A stretch of DNA of 64,000 nt from Mercenaria mercenaria (lineage: Eukaryota > Mollusca > Bivalvia > Venerida > Veneridae): NCBI RefSeq assembly GCF_021730395.1, contig NC_069373.1, positions 11,116,001 through 11,180,000 on the forward strand, written 5' to 3'. Shown one piece after another: positions 53,766 through 64,000 of the stretch (position 1 is the first letter of the stretch; the number at the start of each line of letters is the position of its first letter). A program made the translations under genes and the position numbers. The notes under the pieces are model-generated. The model ran no database searches. It worked only from the letters and a program-made list of their open reading frames with translations, and was not told the origin of the DNA.

Positions 53766-53989
53766 ACCAAATATATAATAAATCCAATTAAAATGGAACT
53801 GTGAAGAAGCGGGGTAGCTAAAAGATCTAAAACAAAAGTTAATTTGTTGATTGCTACTCTAAAATACAGATAAATAAACAACTGCTCATCTAATAGATCT
53901 ACATGTATCATGTGCAACCTTTACCTGGCATTGATTTCTGATGTTTAAGTAAGAATTTTGAACCTTGAGAAAAAGTTCAAATTAAGAAA

Positions 53990-55430
53990 ATTTGCATTAA
54001 ATTTATATTTGGGACAGCATATTGTGATAGCAGCGTTTGTTTGTTCATCCTGAATTTATGTTCGGTCTGTAACTTTGTCATCCACAAGAGACATTAATAT
54101 AACTATTAACTTGGTACAAAATTAATGTTCCCCATACTGAGATCATGTGTCATGTGCAAGACTTGGATCCTTAGCTCAAAGGTCAAGGTCTCGCTTGGAG
54201 GTCAAATGTCAACAGAGCTTTTTTTCCTGTCCAGTCTACAACCCAGCAATCCATCAAGGGATTTTAATATTACATGACAAAAATGTTCCCTTTAATCAGA
54301 CAATATGTCATGCTCAACACCCATAGCCATAGATCAGGGTCAGTATTTTTTTAGCTCACCTGTCATGTAGTGACAAGGTGAGCTTTTGTGATCGCCCTTC
54401 GTCCGTCCGTCGTCCATTCACAATATCTTGTGAACACGATAGACCACATTTTGCAATCCATTTTAATCAAACTTACACGCAACTTGAATTGGCATAATAT
54501 CTCGGTTCATTTCGAAAACTGGCCAGATCCGATCATGGGTTCCAGAGTTTTGGCCCCTTAAAGGGTCAAAATTTGCTATTTTGGCTTTTGCTGCCATATA
54601 GAGACTTCATTTATGGTTTGATTGATACAAAGCTGGAAAACATCTTTAACAACAATAGATCTTGGTTTCCATAAAGAATCATTCAGATCCAATCATAGGT
54701 TCCGGAGTTACGGTCCCTGATTGACCCCTGAAAGAGTCAAAATTTGTTAACTTTTACCTTGTTAAAACAATAGAAGTGACATTTTACATTTGATTTTAAC
54801 CATACTTACAGACAATTTAAGTCGCAATAAGATCTTGTTTCCTTTTGAAAACCTGCTAGATTCCATCATGGGTTCTAGAGTTACTGCAAAATGTTCTATT
54901 TTGGCCCTTTCAGCCATATAGAGGTTTCATTTATGCTTTGATTTGATACAAACTTGCACAGAATGTTTATCTTGATGATCTCTAGGCCAAGTTAGATACT
55001 AGGTCATGTCGGGTCAAAAACTAGGTCATCAGGGCAAATCAAAGAAAAAGCTTGTTAACACTCTTGATGCCACAGTTATGACCCTATCTTCATGAAACTT
55101 GGTCAGAATGTTTATCTTGATGATTCCTAGGCTAAGTTCGAAACTGGGTCATGTGGGGTCACAAATTAGGTCACCACTCAAATCAAAGAAAAAGCTTGTT
55201 AACACTGTAGAGGCCACATTTATGACACTATCTTCATGAAACTTGGTCAGAATTTTTATCTTGATAATTCCAAGGCCAGGTTTAACAGGTGTGCAATAAA
55301 GGGTCATCATGACCCTCTTGTTTTCCTGTCCAGTCCATAACACTGTCATCCTTTAAAGGATTTTAATATTATTTAATATTAAAGTATCCCATAATGAGAC
55401 GATACCGTAAACCTCCCTTTTATTTGATAA
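53990..55430. repeat. Old tandem repeat hosting copy 5
   Basis: CCTGTCCAGTCTACAACC...GGGATTTTAATATTACATG before copy 5 and CCTGTCCAGTCCATAACACT...GGATTTTAATATTATTTAA after it are units of one diverged array. Copy 5 was inserted into it. Confidence 0.6.
54346..55325 (+). mobile_element. Tandem-repeat element, copy 5, chimeric core
   Basis: 5' hairpin AGCTCACCTGTCA/TGACAAGGTGAGCT. The first 0.6 kb has monomers of the 161-bp type (CAGATCCGATCATGGGTTCC, TTGGCTTTTGCTGCCATATA); from about 54955 the core switches to the 145-bp type (AGAATGTTTATCTTGATGA, CTAGGTCATCAGGGCAAATC). It closes with GGGTCATCATGACCC. Confidence 0.8.
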
Positions 55431-56367
55431 AGTACAATACATGTGTTTTTAGCTCACCTGAGCAATGCTCAGGTGAGTTTTTGTGATCGCTTGATGTCCG
55501 GCTTCTGTCTGTCTGTCGTCTGTCAACATTTAGCTTGTGTATGCGATAGAGGCTGTATTTTTCAACTGATCTTCATGAAATTTGGTCAGAATGATGACCT
55601 TGATAAAATCTAGGCCAAGTTCGAAAATGGGTCATCTGGGTTCAAAAACTAGGTCACTAGGTCAAATCAAAGAAAAACCTTGTGTATGCGATAGAGGCTG
55701 TATTTTTCAATTGATCTTCATGAATTTTGATCAGAATGATTACCTTGATGAAATCTAGGCCAAGTTTGAAAATGGGTCATCTGGGGTCAAACACTAGGTC
55801 ACTAGGTCAAATCAAAGAAAAACTTGGTGTATGTGATAGAGGCTGTATTTTTCAACTGATCTTCATTAGATTTTGTCAGAATGATTACCTTGATGAAATC
55901 AAGGCCAGGTTCGAAAATGGTTCATCTGGGGTCAAAAAATAGGTCAAATCAAAGAAAAACCTTTTGTATGCAATAGAGGCTGTGTTTTTAGTTGATCTTC
56001 ATGAAATTTGGTCAGAATGATTGCCTTGATGAAATGTAGGTCAAGTTTGAATATGGGTCATCTGAGGTCAAAAACTAGGTCACTAGGTCAAATTATAGAA
56101 AAATCTTGTGTATGCGATAGAGACTGTAATTTTCAATTGATTTTAATGAAATTTTGGTCTGAATGATTGCCTTGATGAAATCTAGGTTCAGTTTGAATAT
56201 TGGTCATCTGGGGTCAAAAAGTAGGTCACTAGGTCAAATCAAAGAAAAACTTTGTGTATGCGATAGAGGCTGTATTTTTCAATTGATCTTCATGAAATTT
56301 GGTCAGAATGATTGCTTTGATGGAATCTATGTCAAGTTCGAATATGGGTCATCTGGGGTCAAAAACA

Positions 56368-58393
56368 CAGAGCTCCAGATAAGATGCGTATTTGCGTAAA
56401 TACGTTTTGAAATTTACAAAAACGCATTTAAAATCAAACCTACGCGTACTGATACGCATTGAAAAAACGGGATACGTATTTTACTCGATTTAAGTGCGTA
56501 ATCCAATTTTATCGTAAATCAAGCACATCCTTTTTGTAAATGAGTACAACAAACAAAAATGGTGTCTCATAAAAGCAAACGCAAACGATATCGTAAAATA
56601 ATGCCATTTTCTTCTTCAAGTATATTAGTATGTGACAAGAGATGACTCGGACAAGGACAATGCCTATTGCTAAGCATGTGATCTATGATACATACAGTAA
56701 ACTTCGCTTATAAGGAACAGCTTGGGACCTCTAAAAATTGTTCCTTATAACCGAGGTTCCTTATATCCGTATAGCGAACTAGTTCCTTGTAACCGAGGTT
56801 TGTATAACAAACACAATTTGTATAGCGAACACTATTTGACTGACGTTTGATAAGGGCTATGAGTTCACACTCTGGCCCGACCTTGAATCTTTATGCGAGA
56901 AAGTTGCATTTCTAGTACCGGTCCTTTCCTGGAGGGATGATAAGGTAAACTGCCTGCATGTTTCTGCATGACCGAAATAGTGTTGAAACGCGACATTAAA
57001 CCTAAAACAAGCCAAAATGTTCGTCGGTAAGAATGACCGTAATTTATGTTTCTTTTTTTGTCGGTTATTTCTATCTTCTTTTTAGAGAGCGCTACATGAT
57101 GACTATAAGATATGTTGCAGTTACTCCCCTTACCTTTCTTGACTGCATGTTATGTGAATACATGAATATACATCAATAATAATATAAAACAAATGTTAAA
57201 TTTTTTATTACAAAAATGTTAAATTAGACTACCCATTAAAATTTAAAAGTAGGGTGTTTATGATATACAGTGTATTACGACTAGACAACAGCGCCATACA
57301 TATGGATTTAAGTGTAACTTATACCTTTACTTTTGCTATTGTCCATTTTAGCACCTCCAGCTGCTATAATTTTATAATTGGAAATTTGGTAAACTGGACT
57401 GTTTGCCATTGTTAATCACGTGTAATTAGCACTTTTATTTAGGATAGTATGACGGTGACCGTGGCTGATTTTCGTTCACTATTGTTAACATGAAATACCT
57501 AATACACGTAGCTCTCGAACATAATCTTGAGTAAATATAAGTCTACTATCGTCTAGTATTTGGTAATTTGATGATATTATATAATTTTATTTTATTTTTA
57601 TCGTATCCGTGAATTAACAAACTAAAGATCATTGAAATGAAATAATTTGTGTTTATTCATGTGCATGAAAGTACGTGAAAGTGTCGATGTTACTCTGACG
57701 TCATCAGCGATTCTCCTGTTTATTTCCGGTTTTCAATAATTTTTATTCTTTATGCCTGTTCGCTATAACCAAGGGGTTTTCCATTGAATTTCGTGCTTTG
57801 GGACTGGAAAAAGTGTTCCTTATAACCGAGTGTTCCTTATAACCGAGTTCCCTATAAGCGAGGATTTTTACATTGAATAAAGAAGGAATAAGATTGGGGA
57901 ATTGAAAATTGTTCCTTATAACCGAGTGATCCTTATATCCGAGTTCCTTATAAGTGAGGTTTACTGTAATGGGTAACTGTTGAAAAAGCACTATACATCA
58001 TTTACATGTTGGTGTTTCTGAAAAAAACATTGACAGTCAAAGTATCACTGGCTGTTGATATATCGCAGTGGTCAGTAACTGAAATTAAGATGTAGTGTAA
58101 GATGTAATGTATGCAGTAAACAAAATGTTAAAACTATTTGAATGAAGGCTCAAAAAATATTCAGGAAAACACAGCATTGGTCGACAAAGGCACTTCAACG
58201 GAGCACATGAATATCAGAAAATTATACAAACAAACAGTTATTATTATTACCCTTCTAAATGATTTCAAATTCTAAAAAACCATTTAGAATTCTAAAATAC
58301 CCTTTTGAAAAAACATTTAGGAGTAAAATACCCTTTGAAAAAAAAAGTAGGGGGTAAAATACCCTTTAACCTAAAATCTTATCTGGAGCTCTG
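56368..58393. mobile_element. DNA transposon with CAGAGCTCC ends, inserted in copy 6
   Basis: Perfect 18-bp inverted ends CAGAGCTCCAGATAAGAT, flanked by AAAACA on both sides (56362-56367 and 58394-58399). CAG...CTG ends recall hAT elements, but those make 8-bp duplications, so the superfamily is open. Its own sequence is about 0.75 kb, the rest being the inner transposon. No transposase frame. Confidence 0.85.
56695..57966. mobile_element. pogo/Tigger-like non-autonomous transposon, innermost
   Basis: Inverted ends CAGTAAACTTCGCTTATAAG left and CAGTAAACCTCACTTATAAG right (2 mismatches in 24 bp), flanked by TA on both sides, the Tc1/mariner-superfamily target. Subterminal regions repeat GTTCCTTATAACCGAG and variants at least six times. 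Coding sequence absent. The CAGT start and TA target favour the pogo/Tigger group. Confidence 0.82.
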
Positions 58394-58865
58394 AAAACAT
58401 GTCACTAGGTCAAATCAAAGAAAAACCTTGTGTATGCGATAGAGACTGTATTTTTCAATTGTTCTTCATGAAATTTGGTCAGGATGACTTGATGAAATAT
58501 CGGTGGAGTTTGAATATGGGTCATCTGGGATCAAAAAGTAGGTCACTAGGTCAAATCTAAGAAAAATTTTGTGTATACGATAGAGGCTGTATTTTTCAAT
58601 TGATCTTCATGAAATTTTGTCAGAATGATTGCCTTGATAAAATCTAGGTCAGGTTCGAATATGGGTCATCTGGGGTCAAAAACTAGGTTACTAGGTCATA
58701 TCTGAGAAAATACTTTTTTAAACTCAAGAGACCACATTTTGAGTCCAATCTTTATGAAAATTGGCCAAAATATTTGTTTCCATGAAATCACAAGGTCAAA
58801 CATGTTTACACTGTTATGGTATGTATTCAGGTGAGCGACATAGGGCCATCTTGGCCCTCTTGTTA

Positions 58866-59770
58866 TATCAGTTTTCCCACTAAGTTAAATATGAAATTAT
58901 GTTTTAAGTAAGATAACTGGTATTGATAGATTTAAAAAGCTATTAACAATCGTGGACTAGTAGGATGCAAGCCCAGGCACAAGTTATAACTCTATGGTAT
59001 ATAGGTAAATGCAGCATTACTAGGATTGCAGTACAATAGGTTGATATGTAGTGCAGCTCTGCATTGACCAACTGTAGAATTATTTTTTTCTGGTGTGTAA
59101 TTCAAGAACAAGGTTTTTTAGTACCATATAAGTGTCACGGATTCCATTTGTTTATTAATTACCTCCCTTTAATATGATAAAATATTTTATTATATTTTTA
59201 TTTTATATTTTTCGTTACCAGTGTAAAAATAAAATCTCATTAAATTGTTATAATACAGATATTAAGCATTTGAGAGTATTCACAAATTATAGATTTCCAG
59301 ACATTTTCAAAACTTAATTATGCTTCATGAATTATATGATATATAGTCATGATTTATATACAGTGTTAGTATGTTGCTCTATATAGGAAGTAGCTAAAAA
59401 AATTCAGCTCAGAGATGTTTATATGCTGTTACGGATCTCTGACCTGAAACGAATCCGGTACTGGAACCTAACCAGGAAACATGCCAGAAGTCTGTCACGC
59501 TATAATTTCATCAAATGAAACGCAATGGACTCACCTTTTATCTTAAAATATTTCTAATCAATTTTTCTTTTGATCTGGCATAAAATAATCCAGGCAACAT
59601 AATTTGAACACAAGTTATACACACAAGTTTCAAATTGGTACCCCTGTCTGCAATATTTTGTCCGTCATTGAAGCTGTCACATGATCAGGGTGCTCTTCAT
59701 TTTAAACCAATAGGTGGTATAGAATCGTTTTTATTGACCTTTTCTGAGAACTTAAACCTTCTAAGGTATG
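58866..59770. other. Intergenic between elements
   Basis: No gene or bounded repeat recognised. Confidence 0.45.
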
Positions 59771-61504
59771 TTTTTTAGCTCACCTGTCACAAAGTGACAA
59801 GGTGAGCTTTTGTGATCACGCAGCGTCCGTCGTCCGTCCGTCCGTGCGTAAACTTTTGCTTGTGACCACTCTAGAGGACACAGTTTTCATGGGATCTTTA
59901 TGAAAATTAGTCAGAATGTTCACCTTGATGATATCTAGGTCAAGTTCGAAACTGGGTCACGTGCGGTCAAAAACTAGGTCAGTAGGTCTAAAAATAGAAA
60001 AACCTTGTGACCTCTCTAGAGGCCATATTTTTCGTAAGATCTTTATGAAAATTGGTCAGAATGTTCATCTTGATGATATCTAGGTCAAGTTCGAAACTTG
60101 GTCACATCTGGTCCAAAACTAGGTCAGTAGGTCAAATAATAGAAAAACCTTGTGACCTCTATAGAGGCCACATTTTTCATGGGATCTGCATGAAAGTTGG
60201 TCAGAATGTTCATCTTGATGATATCTAGGTTAAGTTTGAAACTGGGTCAACTGTGGTCAAAAACTAGGTCAGTAGGTCAAATAATAGAAAAACCTTTTGA
60301 CCTCTCTAGAGGCCATATTTTTCATAAGATCTTCATGAAAATTGACCAGAATGTTCATCTGGATGATATCTAGGTCAAGTTCGAAACTGGGTCATGTCCA
60401 GTCCAAAACTAGGTCAGTAGGTCAAATAATAGAAAAACCTTCTGACCTCTGTAGAGGCCGTATTTTTCATGGGATCTGCATGAAAATTGGTCAGGATGTC
60501 CATCTTGATGATATCTAGGTCAAGTTCGAAACTGGATCAACTGCAGTCCAAAACTAGGTCAGTAGATCTAAAAATAGAAAATCCTTGTGACCTCCCTAGA
60601 GGCCATATTTTTCAATGTATCTTCAATGAAAATTGGTCAGAATGTTCACCTTGATGATATCTAAGTCAAGTATGAAACTGGTTCACGTGCGGTCTAAAAG
60701 AAGGTCAATAGGTCAAATAATACAAAAACCTTGTCACCTCTCTAGAGGTCATATTTTTCATAGGATCTGCATGAAAATTGGTCAGAATGTTCATTTTGAT
60801 GATATCTAGGTCAAGTTCGAAACTAGGTCATGTGCGGTCAAAAACTAGGTCAGTAGGTCAAATAATAGAAAAACCTTGTGACCTCTGTAGAGGCCATATT
60901 TTTCATGGGATCTGCATGAAAATTGGTCAGAATGTTTATCTTGATGATATCTAGGCCAAGTTCTAAACTGGGTCACACGCAGTCAAAAACTAGGTCAGTA
61001 GGTCAAATAATAGAAAAACCTTGTGACCACTCTAGAGGCCTATTTTTCATGGGATCTGTATGAAAGTTGGTCTGAATGTTCATCTTGATGATATCTAGGT
61101 CAAGCTTGAACCGGGTCAACTGCGGTCAAAAACTAGGTCACTAGGTCTAAACATAGAAAAACATTTTGACCTCTCTAGAGGCCATATTTTTCAATGGATC
61201 TTCATGAAAATTGGTGAGAATGTTCACCTTGATGATATCTAGGTCAAGTTCGTAACTGGGTTACATGCGTTCAAAAAGTAGGTCAGTAGGTCTAAAAATA
61301 GAAAAACCTTGTGACCTCTCTGAAGGCCATATTTTTCATGAGATCTTCATGAAAATTGGTGAGAATGTTCACCTTGATGATATCTATGTCAAGTATAAAA
61401 CTGGGTCACATGCCTTCAAAAACTAGGTCATTATTTGACCTTCTTGTCCTTAAGTGCAATGATAACTGGTGAGCGATATAGGGCCATTTTGGCCCTCTTG
61501 TTTT
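59771..61504 (+). mobile_element. Tandem-repeat element, copy 7
   Basis: 5' hairpin AGCTCACCTGTCAC/GTGACAAGGTGAGCT, CGTCCGTC repeat, then ten to eleven monomers spaced exactly 145 bp in the first part (GATATCTAGGT at 59940, 60085, 60230, 60375), marked by CTCTAGAGGCCATATTTTTC. It closes with AGGGCCATTTTGGCCCT. Confidence 0.9.
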
Positions 61505-61807
61505 CATGTGTTGTCATGCTTATATTTTGTGTGTTTATTGTGTAGAATTTTTTTCAAGCTTGCTTGCAAATTAGAAATTACTTTTATACATTGCTATTAT
61601 GAAAATTTATATATAATATATTTATATTAATTGTTCGTCTGTTTCAAACACCTTTCTAAAAGATGTTCAAGCAGTAAGAATGCGGAGATAAATTTAGTTG
61701 TTATTGTTGATTATTTTTTACATTGTACATACATGTATGTATCTTAAATATATTATTTAAACAAGGTACATTTTGAAAGCTTTAGGTGATATAGCTTTAA
61801 TGTATGG
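61505..61807. other. AT-rich spacer
   Basis: Nothing recognised. Confidence 0.5.
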
Positions 61808-63559
61808 TTTTTTTAGCTCACCTGTCACAAAGTGACAAGGTGAGCTTTTGTGATCGCGCGGCGTCCGTCGTCCGTCCGTGCGTGCGTGCGTCCATGCGTC
61901 CGTAAACTTTTGCTTGTGACCACTCTAGAGGTCACATTTTTCATGGGATCTTTATGAAAGTTGGTCAGAATAGTCACCTTGATGATATCTAGGTCAAGTT
62001 CGAAACTGGGTCATGTGCCATGAAAAACTAGGTCAGTAGGTCTAAAAATAGAAAAACCTTGTGACCTCTCTAGAGGCCATATATTTCACAAGATCTTCAT
62101 GAAAATTGGTCAGAATGTTCACCTTGATGATATCTAGGTCAAGTTCGAAACTGGGTCACGTGGGGTCAAAAACTAGGTCAGTAGGTCTAAAAATAGAAAA
62201 ACCGTGTGACCTCTCTAGAGGCCATATTTTTCATGAGATCTTCATGAATATTGGTCAGAATGTTCATCTTGATGATATCTAGGTCAAGTTCGAAACTGGG
62301 TCACGTGGGGTCAAAAACTAGGTCATTAGGTCTAAAAATAGAAAAACCTTGTGACCTCTCTAGAGGCCATATTTCTCAATGGATCTTCATGAAATTTGGT
62401 CAGAATGTTATCTTGATGATATCTAGGTCAAGTTCGAAACTGGGTCATGTGGGGTAAAAACTAGGTCAGTAGATCTAAAATAGAAAAACCTTGTGACCTC
62501 TCTAGAGGCCATATTTTCATGAGATCTTCATGAATATTGGTCAGAATGTTCACCTTGATGATATCTAGATCAAGTTCGATACTGGGTCATGTGGGATCAA
62601 AAAACTAGGTCAGTAGGTCTAAAATAGAAAAACCTTGTGACCTCTCTAGAGGCCATATTTCTCAATGGATCTTCATTGAAAATTGGTCAGAATGTTCAGC
62701 TTGATGATATCTAGGTCAGTTCGAACTGGGTCACGTGGCGGTCAAAAACTAGGTCAGTAGGTCTAAAATAGAAAAACCTTGTGACCTCTCTAGAGGCCAT
62801 ATTTTTCAATGGATCTTCAGGAAAATTGTCAGAATGTTTACCTTGATGATATCTAGATCAAGTTCGAAACTGGGTCACGTGGGTTAAGAACTAGGTCATA
62901 GATCTAAAAATAGAAAAACCTTGTGACCTCTCTAGAGGCCATATTTTTCATGAGATCTTCATGAATATTGGTCAGAATGTTCACCTTGATGATATCTAGG
63001 TCAGGTTCGAAACTGGGTCACGTGGGGTCAAAAACTAGGTCAGTAGGTCTGAAAATAGAAAAACCTTGTGACCTCTCTAGAGGCCATATTTCTCAATGGA
63101 TCTTCATGAAAACTGGTGAGAATGTTCTTCTTGATGATATTTAGGTCAGGTTCGTAACTGGGTCATGTGTGGTCAAAAACTAGGTCAGTAGGTCGAAAAA
63201 TAGAAAAACCTTGTGACCTCTCTAGAGGCCATATTTTTTCACGAGATCTTCATGAAAATTGGTGAGAATGTTCACCTTGATGATATCTAGGTCAAGTTTA
63301 AAAGTGGGTCACGTGCCTTCAAAAAAAGGTCATTAGGTCAAATAATAGAAAAACCTTGTGACCTCTCTAGAGGCCATATTTTTCAATGGATCTTCATGAA
63401 AATTGGTCAGAATTTTTTATCTTGATGATATCTAGGTCACATGTGCTCAAAAACTAGGTCACCATGTCAAATTATAGAAATAACGACGTCATACTTAGTT
63501 CAACACTGGGTCATGTGGGGATAGGTGAGCGATTCAGGACCATCATGGTCCTCTTGTTT
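61808..63559 (+). mobile_element. Tandem-repeat element, copy 8
   Basis: 5' hairpin identical in plan to copy 7, with an expanded CGTCCGTGCGTGCGTGCG tract, eleven to twelve monomers of the same type, and closing hairpin GGACCATCATGGTCC. Confidence 0.9.
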
Positions 63560-63843
63560 ATTGATTTTATCGTAAATTATTATGTTAATGATTAAATTAA
63601 TTCATAAATAGGTAAAATTTTGATCTTGATTTTCAAAAATAACCTCGTGCTCTGAACAGTGTAATGACGTAATCAGTTTCTCAAGAGTGGCTGTGCGAGA
63701 TGTTGCGGTTTGATACTGGTTAGGTAACCAAATGGGGTTTCGCCATAACTTAATGGATGCAACCATCAGAAAATAAAAACAGCGTCAGTTAAGTTATGGT
63801 AGCCAGAACTGTATAGGAAGATGTTGTAATGGCATGCAATATG
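63560..63843. other. Spacer between copies 8 and 9
   Basis: Nothing recognised. AAGTTATGG and CCATAACTTAA near 63740-63800 form a loose inverted pair. Confidence 0.4.
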
Positions 63844-64000
63844 TTTTTAGCTCACCATTCACGAAGTGACAAGGTGAGCTTTTGTGATCGCGCAGTGTCC
63901 GTCGTCCGTGCGTGCGTCCGTCTGTCCGTCCGTGCGTAAACTTTTCCTTGTGACATCTCTAGAGGTCACATTTTTCATGGGATCTTTATGAAAATGGGTC
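63844..64000 (+). mobile_element. Tandem-repeat element, copy 9, cut by the window end
   Basis: AGCTCACCATTCACGAAGTGACAAGGTGAGCT hairpin with partly broken pairing at the tip (ATTCAC against GTGACA), CGTCCGTG repeat and the start of the first monomer (CTCTAGAGGTCACATTTTTC). Confidence 0.85.

Larger units (their letters stand above)
55446..58865 (+). mobile_element. Tandem-repeat element, copy 6, interrupted
   Basis: 5' hairpin AGCTCACCTGAGCA/TGCTCAGGTGAG, about six monomers of 145 bp of the GCGATAGAGGCTGTA type, then a 2-kb insertion (56368-58393), then two to three more monomers and the closing hairpin AGGGCCATCTTGGCCCT. Closest to copy 1. Confidence 0.88.

Noticed and set aside
57743-57991. 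82-residue minus-strand frame with repeated YKELGYK/YRELGYK blocks
   Set aside because: It is the translation of the GTTCCTTATAACCGAG motif array at the end of the pogo-like element.
59771-63559. Regular repeats as a CRISPR array
   Set aside because: Monomers are contiguous 145-bp units without unique spacers, in a eukaryotic genome.

Overview
The window reads as nuclear DNA of a bivalve mollusc, probably a clam. It is AT-rich and gene-poor, its genes have short exons and long introns, and it is crowded with repeats typical of bivalves: tandem-repeat elements bounded by hairpins, tRNA-derived SINEs, MITEs, and LINE fragments. The species is inference; the repeat content and gene structure are read from the sequence.

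Two host genes are supported, both built from thrombospondin type 1 (TSP1) exons and lying tail to tail. The plus-strand gene (about 6.1-20.2 kb, 5' end not found) has four TSP1 exons, then a set of tandemly duplicated 42-nt mini-exons coding for a Ser/Thr-rich linker, then a 21-nt mini-exon, and ends in a cysteine-rich Ly6/uPAR (LU, three-finger) domain with a poly(A) signal. The minus-strand gene (34.3 down to 24.2 kb) looks complete: a signal-peptide exon, nine TSP1 domains on ten exons (one domain split by an intron), and a tiny last exon followed by a poly(A) signal. The predicted product is 548 residues. Almost all exons are phase 1-1, so they can be duplicated or shuffled without breaking the frame. 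Both products should be secreted and glycosylated; their biological role cannot be read from the sequence.

Region by region: 0.2-5.3 kb holds a hairpin/tandem-repeat element and two head-to-head LINE copies. 6-20 kb is the plus gene, with repeat-rich introns. 20.5-24.2 kb is the space between the two genes, with one minus-oriented tandem-repeat element and a TTAA-flanked MITE. 24.2-34.3 kb is the minus gene, whose introns carry a nested transposon, a Harbinger-like MITE and a SINE. 38.1-44.6 kb is bounded by a 270-bp inverted repeat and contains a second type of retroelement (reverse transcriptase plus restriction-like endonuclease) between long hairpins. 45-51 kb holds more hairpins, MITEs and a LINE fragment. 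51.7-64 kb is almost wholly tandem-repeat elements, all on the plus strand, one of them holding a transposon inside a transposon.

The most notable signals are: the TSP1-linker-LU gene with its mini-exon expansion; a triplicated splice acceptor at its first visible exon; hairpin stems at both ends of the tandem-repeat elements that change sequence but keep pairing; and a family of very long hairpins that share a short CRE-containing body.
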